Shown piece by piece: positions 33,875-43,477 of a stretch of DNA of 64,000 nt (the first letter of the stretch is position 1; each line of letters begins with the position of its first letter). Below the pieces are notes generated by a model, which was given only the letters and a program-made list of their open reading frames with translations, did not search any database and was not told the origin of the DNA. The stretch is from Bacteroidia bacterium. GTDB taxonomy: Bacteria > Bacteroidota > Bacteroidia > J057 > JADKCL01. A program made the translations under genes and the position numbers. Location: NCBI GenBank assembly GCA_020635905.1, contig JACJYV010000003.1:806001-870000 (forward strand), given 5' to 3'.

Positions 33875-35311
33875 CTATTGCTTCAACAACTTTTTGACTA
33901 TTGTTTCCTCTCCCCTTGAAACCCGCAAAAGATAAATTCCTGCAGCAAGGTTTCCAATCTCCACAGGACCAGCATCCGCCCGGAAATGGGGAATTTCCCG
34001 GACCATTCGCCCAGCTAAGTCCACCAATTGCAGGTGGCATGCCTGCCATTGAGGTGGAAGCTCCACCCGAAACGACTGGCTGGCGGGATTGGGATAGACC
34101 AGCAGATTTCCCCCAAGGTTCTGGTTTTTTCTTTCCACGGTTGCACAATTATTTCCCAATGAATTTCCGACCCATTTCACACAGTATTTGAGAAATGGAT
34201 CAGAATTGATGGAAAGAAAACCGCCTGAAACATATAGGGTGTCGTGGTAAAACGAGGCAGAACCCGGCGCAGTACCATCAAAAATATCAAATTCACCGCA
34301 CCACGATGATCCATCCCATCTTGCAACATTATTTACAGCTAAATCACCAGCGTTATAGAAATATCCTATCGCATAAAGGCCGTCGTCATGAACCTGAAGG
34401 TCTGTCACAGCTGCCTGAAGATTAAACAAGCCCTTAACCCCACCTCCCAGGGTATCCCAGGATTGGCCGTCCCAGGCAGTAATGCCATTTCCAGGAATGG
34501 AGCCAGGATTTTGCTGACGGTTAAATGATCCTCCAATGAAAAGCTTTCCATCAAATTTTTTCAGGCATTTTACAAACCCAAATCCTCCGTAAAACCCCTC
34601 CTCAACTGCTACCCATTCAAATCCGTTCCATTTTACAATATCCCTTATAGGTGGATTACTTCCCTGTTTGTAAAAATTACCCACAACATACAATTCTCCC
34701 TTATATTCCTCTATATCATTGATATTATTTGGCGAGCTGGGAGAGGTTTCGAAGCGGGGAAAATTATGAACATTGGTCCAATTTTGTCCGTCAAATTTTG
34801 CAAGACCATGAGCAGAAATTCCGTTGATTGAATCAAACAGACCAAAAGCATACAATTCATTGTTAATCACTTTCAAGCCATTACCATAACCAGGAATCCC
34901 AGATCCAACTGCAATCCAATCATTTGCCCCCCATTTAGCGATACCATGAACCAGATTTCCGCCTGCATAAACAAAGTTTCCCGTACAATATAGTTCCCCC
35001 CCATACCTTGCAAATCCAGCTACTCCATCAGTCGTTCCGTTTACCCCAAAACTATTGCCACATCCTGGATTATAATATTGTCCAAATCCACAACCCAGTG
35101 AAATCAGGGTATCACCATGGAGGTAGCCAAAACCATGGATTTCGGTTGAGTCAAAATAATTATAGGTCCCCGCCAAATATAATCTATCCGCCAGGGAGTC
35201 TGTCCAAACCTTGGCGACCGGCCGATAGAAATTCCCAACGGGAGCCCAGTTTTGGGCTTGGCTCTGGAAAATCCCAAAGAAAAATATGATTACGAAAAAG
35301 AAAGGTTTCAC
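33875..35311 (-). CDS. T9SS-secreted beta-propeller/kelch-like repeat protein
   Basis: 478 residues. After a signal peptide (MKPFFFVIIFFFGIFQSQAQ) come at least six repeats of about 45-50 residues with a W-G-W core: AKWGANDWIAVGSG, LAKFDGQNWTNV, IVKWNGFEWVAVEEG, ITAWDGQSWDTLGGGV and VARWDGSSWCG, alternating with short YVVGNFY / YAIGYFY strands. The C-terminal 75 residues (LLVYPNPASQSFRVEL, LQLVDLAGRMVREI, AAGIYLLRVSRGEETIVKKLLKQ) are a T9SS type A sorting domain. It is probably a surface adhesion or structural protein; no catalytic motif was seen. Confidence 0.9.
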   Translation of the reverse strand: MKPFFFVIIFFFGIFQSQAQNWAPVGNFYRPVAKVWTDSLADRLYLAGTYNYFDSTEIHGFGYLHGDTLISLGCGFGQYYNPGCGNSFGVNGTTDGVAGFARYGGELYCTGNFVYAGGNLVHGIAKWGANDWIAVGSGIPGYGNGLKVINNELYAFGLFDSINGISAHGLAKFDGQNWTNVHNFPRFETSPSSPNNINDIEEYKGELYVVGNFYKQGSNPPIRDIVKWNGFEWVAVEEGFYGGFGFVKCLKKFDGKLFIGGSFNRQQNPGSIPGNGITAWDGQSWDTLGGGVKGLFNLQAAVTDLQVHDDGLYAIGYFYNAGDLAVNNVARWDGSSWCGEFDIFDGTAPGSASFYHDTLYVSGGFLSINSDPFLKYCVKWVGNSLGNNCATVERKNQNLGGNLLVYPNPASQSFRVELPPQWQACHLQLVDLAGRMVREIPHFRADAGPVEIGNLAAGIYLLRVSRGEETIVKKLLKQ

Positions 35312-35391
35312 GAGGGATCATTTGACTTATTACAGACAATTTACACAAATTAACCTTTGCAAAACAGGTAAATATTCGGGCACCCTTCCCC

Positions 35392-36768
35392 CTAATCCCA
35401 ATCCAGTTCATCCTCCTCCTGCTCGCCTTTCAGTACATTGCTGAAGTGGGTGGGCAGCAGTTGCACTTTATTATCGGTCATTTTCTCGATGGTGACGGCC
35501 AGGAGGAGGTACAATTCAGTAATTCCAGGGAGGGGCATGAAGAATATGCCAAAAAAGGGCGCAAAGCGGGGAATATCCTTCAACTGGTCCATAGCGGCGC
35601 GGATTTCTTCGGGACTGGGCAGGTCTTCGCGGTCGCTGATGCGCAGACGGGTGGAAAGCAATTTCCCAAAAGTAATCGCCATGTCTTTGGTTTCCACGGA
35701 TTCGGCCCAAACGGCACCCAGAAGACGAGTCACATTCTGGCGTACCATGCCACTGACCAGGGCCAGCGGAGCCGGCCGCTTCTTCAAAAAAGGGATTTGA
35801 TCCCCATACCGCAACATAAAAATGCCGAAGGCAGTTTTGCTTTCGTCCAGTTCCTTCTCCCCAAAACCCAGTTTTTCAGCGATTTCCTGCAAAAAAGTTT
35901 GTTCCTCGTCGGTCAGCAACTGGTCAGACATCACGGTGAGCAGGGAAGTATCCAGCAGATAGCGACGCGCCAGCCAGGGCAGCGGGGGAATTTCCAACTC
36001 CTCCAGCAAACGCCCGGCCTTGAAGTGCTTTTTCAGGCGCTTTTCCTGGTCCTTGCTCAGTCCTGCCGAGCTCAGAAACTGCTTAAAGAGGGCTGCTTCC
36101 TCGGGTTCAATGCTGACACTGGAATGGGCTGCCACTATGATGGTCTCCAGGCTCAGAAATTTCATTTCGCTCAGATAATCCTGGATGGCATCCAGGGCAG
36201 AGGCAGGCACAGAGCCCGGCACTTTGACCGCTTCGCGGTAAAAAAGCAGGTAAAACACGTCCCAAAACAGCAGGCTGTTCATGCCAAATCCGCCCTTTTT
36301 ATAAAATTTCACAGGAGTTTTGAGGCGATGAAGAAAGGCTTCCTCAAAGCCATTTTCCACTTTTTCAGGATGCTGAAAGCCGGGCTGCAAGCCCAGGTAA
36401 TAGTCGCGGATCACGTCTGCGCTTTCGTCGAGCAGGGCATCGTACTCAGATTTATCCCGCTCCTGGAAGGTGTGATAAATCAGCTGGGTGGCAAACAGAC
36501 ATTCCAGAAAAATAAATGCGGTGCGGGCTTCCCGCCCCTTGAGTTTTTCGAGGGCCTCTTTGGGCACTTCTGAGGGCGGCCTCACGGGAAAACCATACAG
36601 CAATCCCGTGGATTGGAGGGTAAAATAGAGGGCGTAGCGCATTTCTCCCACTTCCAGATCGTCCAGATAGTACTTGCCCGACAGGGCCGGGTGCCTGAGG
36701 CGAAAGGGAAATTCCTTTCTGAAAGCGACATATTGCCGGAACCAGCCCGGCTGGCTAAAGTCGATCAT
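35392..36768 (-). CDS. LETM1-related / TerB-like protein
   Basis: 458 residues, no signal peptide. Residues about 275-345 resemble a TerB-like helical domain (LLTVMSDQLLTDEEQTFLQEIAEKLG). The C-terminus carries the LETM1 signature region: RFAPFFGIFFMPLPGITELYLLLAVTIEKM...LLP, with the Pro-bounded membrane-associated helix. Similar Bacteroidota proteins are annotated LETM1-related and linked to biofilm formation, as far as I recall. In mitochondria LETM1 serves K+/H+ or Ca2+ exchange, but the bacterial role is not settled. The YkgJ-like gene is upstream on the same strand with a 45-base gap. Confidence 0.8.
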   Translation of the reverse strand: MIDFSQPGWFRQYVAFRKEFPFRLRHPALSGKYYLDDLEVGEMRYALYFTLQSTGLLYGFPVRPPSEVPKEALEKLKGREARTAFIFLECLFATQLIYHTFQERDKSEYDALLDESADVIRDYYLGLQPGFQHPEKVENGFEEAFLHRLKTPVKFYKKGGFGMNSLLFWDVFYLLFYREAVKVPGSVPASALDAIQDYLSEMKFLSLETIIVAAHSSVSIEPEEAALFKQFLSSAGLSKDQEKRLKKHFKAGRLLEELEIPPLPWLARRYLLDTSLLTVMSDQLLTDEEQTFLQEIAEKLGFGEKELDESKTAFGIFMLRYGDQIPFLKKRPAPLALVSGMVRQNVTRLLGAVWAESVETKDMAITFGKLLSTRLRISDREDLPSPEEIRAAMDQLKDIPRFAPFFGIFFMPLPGITELYLLLAVTIEKMTDNKVQLLPTHFSNVLKGEQEEDELDWD

Positions 36769-36813
36769 GGGGCAGAAATTGCACGGCTAATTTACTCTTT
36801 TTGGGAGCCTGCG

Positions 36814-37308
36814 CTACAATCCTTTCTGCATTTCTTCCAGGATATAAAACACGGCCGGACAATACTGCGCATTGGTGGCATGCAGGTGCTTCAACCCGGC
36901 AAACTGGTAGTCGTCTGTGTGGGGATATTCGCGGCAGGCTTTGGGACGAACCTCGTAAATGTCGCAGTAGTTGTTTTCGCCCAAAAACGGGCAGGGAGAG
37001 GCATTCATAACCATGTCGCCATCCTCGTCAATGGTCACATACTCATCCTTGAAACGGGCTTCCTTCATGCCCAGGTGGCGGGCGATGCGGCGGGCATCCG
37101 TGTCGTTGAGCAGGGGGGGAATGCTTTTGCAGCAATTGGCGCAATCGAGGCAATCAATTTTGGAAAATGCTTCCTGATGAAGGCTTTCTGCCCGTTCGTT
37201 CATGGGCTTGTCTTTCGCCTTGCTGAGGCGTTTCAGCAGCTTTTTGTGGGAAGCTTTGGCTTCCTGTTTGCGCTTACGCCATTCCTCTATGTGGTCGATG
37301 CTGCTCAT
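36814..37308 (-). CDS. YkgJ-family cysteine-cluster protein
   Basis: 164 residues. A basic helical N-terminus (1-45) leads to the cysteine cluster domain: DCLDCANCC (C53, C56, C59, C60), SPCPFLGENNYCDIYEVRPKACREYP (C106, C115, C125) and a last Cys near YCPAVF. The family (UPF0153/CxxCxxCC) is thought to bind zinc or an iron-sulfur centre; the function is unknown. Cytoplasmic by sequence. It precedes the LETM1-related gene on the same strand and may be co-transcribed. Confidence 0.9.
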   Translation of the reverse strand: MSSIDHIEEWRKRKQEAKASHKKLLKRLSKAKDKPMNERAESLHQEAFSKIDCLDCANCCKSIPPLLNDTDARRIARHLGMKEARFKDEYVTIDEDGDMVMNASPCPFLGENNYCDIYEVRPKACREYPHTDDYQFAGLKHLHATNAQYCPAVFYILEEMQKGL

Positions 37309-37435
37309 TTGAGATGCAAAAAAGGTGATTTTTTTGGAAAAATCAGGAATTAGGTGGTAGGATTTAGCAGTTGGGATTTAGGTACTGGGTATTGGCAAAA
37401 GGTGACACCATTGGCTGGGTTGGGATAAAATAGGC

Positions 37436-37470
37436 GAGGCTCGCAGCTCGCAGCTTGAGGCTTGAAGCTA
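37436..37470. repeat. Short AGCT-rich degenerate repeat
   Basis: GAGGCTCGCAGCTCGCAGC followed by TTGAGGCTTGAAGC resembles the simple repeat at 2018-2092. It lies at the 3' end of the minus-strand gene at 37468, in the gap before the YkgJ-like gene. Confidence 0.4.
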
Positions 37471-38022
37471 TTTCAAGTTGCTGATCCCCAGGTAATCGTA
37501 CAAAACGGGATCAAACAAATATTCATTTTTTGTGGGATCAATGACCTGGACGAAGTCATGGTCCTGCATCCAGGCTGGACAGCCTGGAATGGCGGTTATT
37601 TCAATTCCCAAAAAGAAAATTCTGCCCCGCACATGCAAGACTTTATAACCTGAAGAATGGTTTCGCAACTGGATGGTTCTCAGCCCGGCCGCGGCCAGGG
37701 CCGCGTAGCCAACACAGTCTGCGGCTCCTCCTTCAGCCACCTTTTCCAGGTCACTTCCATGCCCGTTCCCCAACCTGAATTTGAGCATTTCTGCCACCAG
37801 TTTTTGGGTTTCAAGCGTTTCCTCATTCAGATTTTGTCTGAGATTAGCCTCCCGACCGAAAATCTCTTTCCCCATTTTACCCGAAGCCACCAGCATTCCT
37901 TCTGAGGACAATATTTTTTCCGCTTTGTAATGCACCAACAGACGAAATACAGGTCCCCTGCATAGAAAAATCAGCAGAAAAAGTCCTCCTGCAATGGGAA
38001 AAATCCGTCTGAATCGCTTCAT
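37468..38022 (-). CDS. Membrane-anchored transglutaminase-like protein (putative)
   Basis: 184 residues. One N-terminal hydrophobic segment (7-30) anchors or exports the protein. ADCVGYAALAAAGL (C103), DHDFVQVID (H155) and EYLFDPVLYDY (D171) are ordered and spaced like the Cys-His-Asp triad of transglutaminase-like/papain-fold domains, with a helix at the Cys and strands at His and Asp. The family assignment is my inference; no exact family is recognised. It lies 2 bases downstream of the DUF4249 gene and so belongs to the TonB receptor operon. Confidence 0.7.
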   Translation of the reverse strand: MKRFRRIFPIAGGLFLLIFLCRGPVFRLLVHYKAEKILSSEGMLVASGKMGKEIFGREANLRQNLNEETLETQKLVAEMLKFRLGNGHGSDLEKVAEGGAADCVGYAALAAAGLRTIQLRNHSSGYKVLHVRGRIFFLGIEITAIPGCPAWMQDHDFVQVIDPTKNEYLFDPVLYDYLGISNLK

Positions 38023-38024
38023 GC

Positions 38025-38834
38025 TCAGGGAGAAACCACGGTGCTCTTGTAAGCCCGGGCACCTGCCCCAAAATAGCCCAGGGCACCATTGGTAATGTTG
38101 CCTTTTACGTTGTCTGGCGGGGCGCCAAAGGGGGAGCCGCCCCCGTAAAGCAGGCTTTGCAGAGTTGTGTAGTAGTCGTAGCAGGTGGTGGGCAGGGATT
38201 GAATCACCACTTCTACTTTATCTGAGGTATCCACTTTGTAGGGAAACTGAAAAATAGCCAGTTGTCCGTCAGAAAAGGCATCATCCGTGAAGAAAAGATC
38301 GCCCAATCCGTCGTAAAGGGAGTCATTCACAGAAAAGAAAAAACGGTAATAATCTGGTCCCCCGGGTGGTTCCTGGGCTACAAAAGCCACATAATATCCT
38401 TCTTCCAGAAACCCGATCGCATCCTGATGAAAGCTTACCAGGGTATCAATGGGATTGACCCGCGGCATGGTTTCACTGGCTTCATAGACTTCGCCTGCAA
38501 ATTCCACCCGCAAAGAATACCTGTGCCCGATCACACCTACAGTGCTGTTGGTTTCATAAATGCCTGGCTCCACCTCGGTCAGCAGATCCACCCCACCCTG
38601 ATCGTCTGTGATGGTCACTACTCCATTTTCGGCGGGAGTAAGCTCATTGGTCGAGTAAATGGGAATGGTCTCGTGGATTTTGATCTGGTATGGCCCGGGG
38701 TCTGTGGTAACCCAGCCCTCGATGGTCATCCAGGAGTTGGATTCGTCGAGTTTGATGTCAATGATCTCTTCGCAGCCCATGGAGCCGAGTCCGAAAAAGA
38801 GAAAGAGCAGGATGAATATATTTCTGGTTTGCAT
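38025..38834 (-). CDS. DUF4249 lipoprotein, partner of TonB-dependent receptor
   Basis: 269 residues. The signal ends in GLGSMGC with the lipidated Cys at about 21, followed by EEIIDIKLDES. WMTIEGWVTTDPGPYQIKIHET and GVVTITDDQGG...TEVEPGIYETN are the characteristic N-terminal beta repeats of DUF4249 proteins; YYRFFFSVND is the central part. These lipoproteins are encoded with TonB receptors in Bacteroidota and likely assist capture of an unknown ligand at the outer membrane. It starts 4 bases after the receptor stop codon. Confidence 0.9.
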   Translation of the reverse strand: MQTRNIFILLFLFFGLGSMGCEEIIDIKLDESNSWMTIEGWVTTDPGPYQIKIHETIPIYSTNELTPAENGVVTITDDQGGVDLLTEVEPGIYETNSTVGVIGHRYSLRVEFAGEVYEASETMPRVNPIDTLVSFHQDAIGFLEEGYYVAFVAQEPPGGPDYYRFFFSVNDSLYDGLGDLFFTDDAFSDGQLAIFQFPYKVDTSDKVEVVIQSLPTTCYDYYTTLQSLLYGGGSPFGAPPDNVKGNITNGALGYFGAGARAYKSTVVSP

Positions 38835-38838
38835 GAGA

Positions 38839-41223
38839 TCAGAATTTGAAATTCCAGGTTACAGAGGGCACCCAACGGAAGAGAAATTGCTTGACCGCGT
38901 AGATGCGATTGGGATTTTGACCAAAATCCGCAGGTTTGTTTTTCACATTGTCCTCGATCTGGTCTTCAGGCACAAAGGAGATGGAAAATGGATTTTTCTG
39001 CCCGTACACGTTGTAGAGCGAGATATTCAGGCCATGCGACCAGCGCTGGCTTTCTTTTTTCTTTTTGAAGTCGAGGTCGCAGGCCAGGTCCATGCGGTGA
39101 AAGCTGGGCATGCGGTCGTAATTGCGGCCCGAATACACGGGAACAAAGAAGCCTTCCAGTTCGGTGCGGTGACGGGGAAAGGTCACGGCATTGCCCGTGT
39201 AATAGATCCAGGTGGCCGAAAAGGTGAGGCTGGGCTTCACTTCATAGGAAGCCACGATGGAAACATCGTGACGGCGGTCGTTTTTGGCATGGTAAACCTG
39301 CCCGTTATTGATGCCGGGAATCTGGCGGTTTACCCAGGAAAGGGTGTAGCCAATCCAGCCCGTGAGTTTGCCGTAATTTTTCTTAACCAGAAATTCTGCC
39401 CCGTAAGCCCAGCCTTTGCCATAAAGCAATTCCGTCTCAATATTGCGGTTGAAAAGCAATTGGGCTCCGTTTTTGAAATCAATCTGGTTGCGCATCCATT
39501 TGTAATACAATTCCACGGAAGCTTCAATCTCGTTGTCGGCAAAGTTGCGGAAATAACCCACGGCCACCTGATCGGCGATCTGAGGAGGAATGTAAGTGGA
39601 CGAAGGAATCCAAAGATCCCAGGGAAAGGATGCAGTAGAGTTGGAAGCCAGGTGGAGATACTGGCGCATGCGGTTGTAGGAGGCCTTGATGGAGCTTTTT
39701 TCGTCCACAATGAAGCGGGCGCCAATGCGGGGCTCGATGCCACCATAATGCTTCATTACAGCCCAGTCGCTGTAAACCGTGCTGTCCACGATGGTTTCGC
39801 CAGAGGCGTCGTAGTCGTACACCGTGCCGGGTCCCACCCGGTCGAAAAAGGAGTAGCGCAGGCCGTACTCGGCAGTGAAGCGGGGGCTGAATTTTTGCTC
39901 ATTGCCAATGTAGCCTGCATATTCCACCGCATGCCCGATGGGCATGGCGAGGGTCACAAAGTTGCCCGTGTCACTTTCGGGAATAAACTGCCCGGGATTG
40001 AAGCGATGCAGGGTGGCCTGGGCACCAAATCTGATTTTGTTTTTGGGATTGGCATACCAGCTGAAATCCGTCTTGAGACTCATGTCCCGAATCGCAGACT
40101 GGTAGGTAAACGCCTGATTCTCATCAAAATTGATTTTCAACCCGTAGAAGAAATCGCTGTACACAAAGGTGGTATTGCAGAAAAGTTTGTCGCTGAAGAG
40201 GTGATTCCAGCGCAGGGTGCCAGTCGCATTTCCCCAGTCGTTGCCAAACAAATCCCTGAATTTGAACACATCCCGCCCAAAATAACCCGAGGCAAATAAG
40301 CGGTCTTTGTCTGAAAATTTCCAGTTGGCTTTGGCATTGAAATCGTAAAAATAGGCCTGGGTTTTGCGCAGATCAGGATCTTTGGCGAAAAGCAGGAACA
40401 CGTCTGCATAGGTGCGGCGGCCAGACAGCATGAAAGAGCCTTTGTCTTTCACGATGGGCCCTTCCAGGGAAAGGCGGCTGGAAATCAGTCCAATCCCGCC
40501 ACTGCCGTGAAATTCCTTGCTGTTGCCTTCCTTCATGCGCAGATCGAGCACGGAGGCCAGGCGGCCGCCGTATTGGGCAGGAATGCCGCCCTTGTATAAT
40601 TTGGTTTCTGATTTGAGGGCGTCTGCGTTGAAGACAGAGAAAAATCCCAACACATGAGACGCGTTGAAAACGGTGGCTTCGTCCAGCAAAATGAGGTTGT
40701 GGTCGTTATTCCCGCCCCGCACATAATAACCTGAAAGCCCCTCCCCCACAGACTGAATGCCCGGCAAAAGCTGAATGGTTTTGATGATATCCACCTCGCC
40801 AAAGAGCGCAGGCAGCTTTTTGACCCGCTCAATATCCAGGGTCACGGTGCTCATTTCTGTGCTGGTCACGTTGGCGTCCTCCTTTTCGGCCCGAATTTCC
40901 ACTTCCTCGATTTTCACATCAGCGGTGCCAAGTTCCACACTCAGGGTGGTATTTTCCTTCAAATCCACCTCTTTGACCAGGGTTTCATAGCTCAGGTAGC
41001 GAAATTCGACCTGATATTTCCCTTCTGGGATGGTGAGCGAATAAAATCCATATTCGTTGGCGTAGCCACCTGCCCCGGTGGAAGGTATGACCACGGTGGC
41101 CCCGACCAGGTCCTCGCCCGAAGCCGCATCGCGGATATAGCCCGAAAGGGTGTATTTCGTTTGGGAAAAAAGAGAAAGGGAAACGAGGAAAAATGTCAAA
41201 AAGGACGTCCAGAATTTCAGCAT
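38839..41223 (-). CDS. TonB-dependent receptor with carboxypeptidase-like N-terminal domain
   Basis: 794 residues. After a signal peptide (to SQT), a CarboxypepD_reg-like domain at 25-105 (LSGYIRDAASGEDLVGATVVI, YGFYSLTIPEGKYQVEFRYLSYE) precedes the plug (EVDIIKTIQLLPGIQSVGEGLSGYYVRGG) and a 22-strand-type barrel ending in WNFKF, with a C-terminal Phe. This is a SusC-like or small TonB receptor importing an unknown large substrate, with the DUF4249 lipoprotein and the transglutaminase-like protein downstream in one operon. A good Bacteroidota promoter lies at 41246-41273. Confidence 0.95.
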   Translation of the reverse strand: MLKFWTSFLTFFLVSLSLFSQTKYTLSGYIRDAASGEDLVGATVVIPSTGAGGYANEYGFYSLTIPEGKYQVEFRYLSYETLVKEVDLKENTTLSVELGTADVKIEEVEIRAEKEDANVTSTEMSTVTLDIERVKKLPALFGEVDIIKTIQLLPGIQSVGEGLSGYYVRGGNNDHNLILLDEATVFNASHVLGFFSVFNADALKSETKLYKGGIPAQYGGRLASVLDLRMKEGNSKEFHGSGGIGLISSRLSLEGPIVKDKGSFMLSGRRTYADVFLLFAKDPDLRKTQAYFYDFNAKANWKFSDKDRLFASGYFGRDVFKFRDLFGNDWGNATGTLRWNHLFSDKLFCNTTFVYSDFFYGLKINFDENQAFTYQSAIRDMSLKTDFSWYANPKNKIRFGAQATLHRFNPGQFIPESDTGNFVTLAMPIGHAVEYAGYIGNEQKFSPRFTAEYGLRYSFFDRVGPGTVYDYDASGETIVDSTVYSDWAVMKHYGGIEPRIGARFIVDEKSSIKASYNRMRQYLHLASNSTASFPWDLWIPSSTYIPPQIADQVAVGYFRNFADNEIEASVELYYKWMRNQIDFKNGAQLLFNRNIETELLYGKGWAYGAEFLVKKNYGKLTGWIGYTLSWVNRQIPGINNGQVYHAKNDRRHDVSIVASYEVKPSLTFSATWIYYTGNAVTFPRHRTELEGFFVPVYSGRNYDRMPSFHRMDLACDLDFKKKKESQRWSHGLNISLYNVYGQKNPFSISFVPEDQIEDNVKNKPADFGQNPNRIYAVKQFLFRWVPSVTWNFKF

Positions 41224-41245
41224 AAGGGACCGTTTAACTGAGGGC

Positions 41246-41273
41246 CAAAGGTATAATAATTCTCCCGATAAAA
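41246..41273 (-). promoter_or_regulatory. Bacteroidota-type promoter for the TonB receptor operon
   Basis: On the minus strand a TTTT (41273-41270) stands 16 bases before TACCTTTG (41253-41246), matching the TAnnTTTG -7 box exactly and the -33 box approximately. The ATG is 22 bases past the -7 box. The remaining DUF-free bases 41274-41539 up to the divergent TPR regulator gene show no gene and no second clear promoter. Confidence 0.6.
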
Positions 41274-41539
41274 CGGGAAATCAGGATTAAGGTTTTGTAA
41301 AATCGGGGAAATTCAATGAATTCCTAAAATATTTCAACAACCTGATCTCTAAAAGGAAAAAAGATGCCCGCAGCTTGATGAACAGGTGAAATTTTTGAAA
41401 ACAAAACTAACAAAATGGTCCAAAACAAAGTGTTTGCCATTTCCCAAATCCTCCTCCCGAAATTTTTCTGTTTGCAAAATTACATTATTAATCCACACTT
41501 GTCTTCCCAATCCTACCTTCGTAATTTAGTAGTGTGGAA

Positions 41540-43477
41540 ATGAGCTTCAGGCTGGCACTTTTGGTAATTTCCGGGCTCCTGCTGCCCCTGATGGGGTTTT
41601 GCCAGGAATCTGAGGGGATGGCTGCACGGGAAGAACGGGTAAAAGAGGAGCCAGTTCCCGGCTGGGATGAACTGGAAGCCCAGTGCAAAGTTTTGCGCAA
41701 CAAGCGCGACAGTTCAGTGCTGGCAATCAGCCGTCAGGCCATCGCCCGGGCACAAAAAGAAAATTCTCCTGCCCATCTCCAGGATGCCATGCTGCTCCAT
41801 GCCGAAAATCTCATTGAAATGAACCATTATACAGAGGCCATCAACTGGCTGAATCAAATGGGGGAACTTTCGGAGAAAGGCATTTCGAGGGAGCGGGAAG
41901 GGCGCAGCATGAAGCTCTATGGCGTAGCCCATAATATGCAGGCCAATTACAAACTGGCCGGATTTTACCTCGAAAAGAGCAAAGCTCTTTTTGAATCCAT
42001 CCACGATGCAGCCCAGATCGCAGACGTGGAGGAATTGCTGGCCACCAATCACCGTTACCGCGGAAATTACCAGGAATCAGCTGAATACCGCTACCAGGCC
42101 CTCGAATATTACGAATCCGTGGGCGACAGCGACAATATCGTGAAATGCAAGGACGGAATCGGGATCATCAATTTTCTGGAAGGGGAAAACGAGAAAGCCC
42201 TGGAGGATTTTTCCCATGGCCTGGCCTATTACGAACGCAAAAAAGACTCTTTTTCCCTCGGCTTTTCCTATACCCTGATGGGACTGGCCACCTCTGGCAT
42301 GGAAGCGTATGAAAAATCCCTGGAATTCAACCTGAAATCCCTGCTTATCCGCCAGAAAATCAAAGACATCCGTGGAGAAGGGGAAAGCTATAACAACCTG
42401 GCTTTGGTGTACATGGGCACAGGGCAATGGGATCAGGCAGCAGAATATCTGGTCAAGGCCCGTGAAAAGCTGCTGGAAGGAAATGATCTCAGGCAAATTC
42501 CCATCATCACTGGCAATCTGGCTCATGCCCGCCTCATGCAGGGCGATAAAGACGAAGCCGTGAAATTGTACACGGAAGCCATTGAATCGGCCACTGAAAG
42601 CGGCATGCAATTTACCCTCAACCGCTTGTACAAGCGGTTTACGCAGATTTATGTGGATGAAGGCGACTACGAAACAGCCTACGATTACCTCACCAAATAC
42701 ATCATGCTCAAAGATTCCCTTTTCGATCTCGAAAAGGTGAAAGCCATTGACGAACTCAGGATTGAGTACGACACGGAGAAAAAAGAGCAGGAAATAGGCA
42801 TGCTGCGCAAAAAACAGGAACTGCAGGAGCGGGAAGCCCGCCTCGACCGCCGCAAATGGCTGGCTATGGGGGGCGGATTGGGCCTGATCATCATCATTCT
42901 TTTTCTCACCATCAGCCGCCAGCGGCTGAAAATCCAGAAAGATGCCCAATTGCATGCCCAGGAAAAAACCATTCTCCAGACCCGCGAAGCTTTGACTGCC
43001 TCAGAACTGCGCAATACCCGCCTTTCTCTCCAGCACCAGCAGCAGCAACTCAAAGCCTTCACGGAAAGCATTCACCAAAAAAACAAAATGCTGGATGAAC
43101 TGGAAGGAAAATTGCAAAGTCTGGAGACGGAAAATCAGCAGGCCGAAGATGAGCGCAACTCCAAACTCAACGAGTTGATGGAGATGCGCATCCTCACGGA
43201 CGAAGATTGGGATGAATTCCGTGACCTGTTTGAACAGGTGCACAGCGGCCTCACCCATTCGCTGCGCGACCAGTTTCCCAGTCTCACCGTAGGTGAGACC
43301 CGTCTGTTCATGCTGCTCAAGCTCAAATTCAACTCGCGGGAAATTGCCCGCGTGCTGGGCGTATCGCCCGACAGCGTCAAAAAAGGGCGGTATCGCCTGC
43401 GGAAAAAACTCGACCTGCCCGAAGGGCAGGATCTCCAGGAATTTGCCATCAATTTCGATCCTCAACATCATGCCTAA
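41540..43477 (+). CDS. TPR-membrane-HTH regulator
   Basis: 645 residues from the ATG at 41540; a GTG two codons earlier is also possible. A signal or anchor segment (MSFRLALLVISGLLLPLMGF) is followed by TPR repeats from about 50 to 420 (e.g. ESYNNLALVYMGTGQWDQAAEYL), a transmembrane helix (WLAMGGGLGLIIIILFLTI), a coiled coil, and a C-terminal HTH (LTVGETRLFMLLKLKFNSREIARVLGVSPDSVKKGRYRLRKKL). The design is a periplasmic peptide-interaction domain tied to a cytoplasmic LuxR/sigma-4-like DNA binder, common in Bacteroidota. It overlaps the next gene by 8 bases (ATGCCTAA) and diverges from the TonB receptor operon, which it could regulate. Confidence 0.9.
   Translation: MSFRLALLVISGLLLPLMGFCQESEGMAAREERVKEEPVPGWDELEAQCKVLRNKRDSSVLAISRQAIARAQKENSPAHLQDAMLLHAENLIEMNHYTEAINWLNQMGELSEKGISREREGRSMKLYGVAHNMQANYKLAGFYLEKSKALFESIHDAAQIADVEELLATNHRYRGNYQESAEYRYQALEYYESVGDSDNIVKCKDGIGIINFLEGENEKALEDFSHGLAYYERKKDSFSLGFSYTLMGLATSGMEAYEKSLEFNLKSLLIRQKIKDIRGEGESYNNLALVYMGTGQWDQAAEYLVKAREKLLEGNDLRQIPIITGNLAHARLMQGDKDEAVKLYTEAIESATESGMQFTLNRLYKRFTQIYVDEGDYETAYDYLTKYIMLKDSLFDLEKVKAIDELRIEYDTEKKEQEIGMLRKKQELQEREARLDRRKWLAMGGGLGLIIIILFLTISRQRLKIQKDAQLHAQEKTILQTREALTASELRNTRLSLQHQQQQLKAFTESIHQKNKMLDELEGKLQSLETENQQAEDERNSKLNELMEMRILTDEDWDEFRDLFEQVHSGLTHSLRDQFPSLTVGETRLFMLLKLKFNSREIARVLGVSPDSVKKGRYRLRKKLDLPEGQDLQEFAINFDPQHHA

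Noticed and set aside
38659..40299. 546-residue plus-strand open frame
   Set aside because: It lies antisense to the clear TonB-dependent receptor and DUF4249 genes and has no family features.
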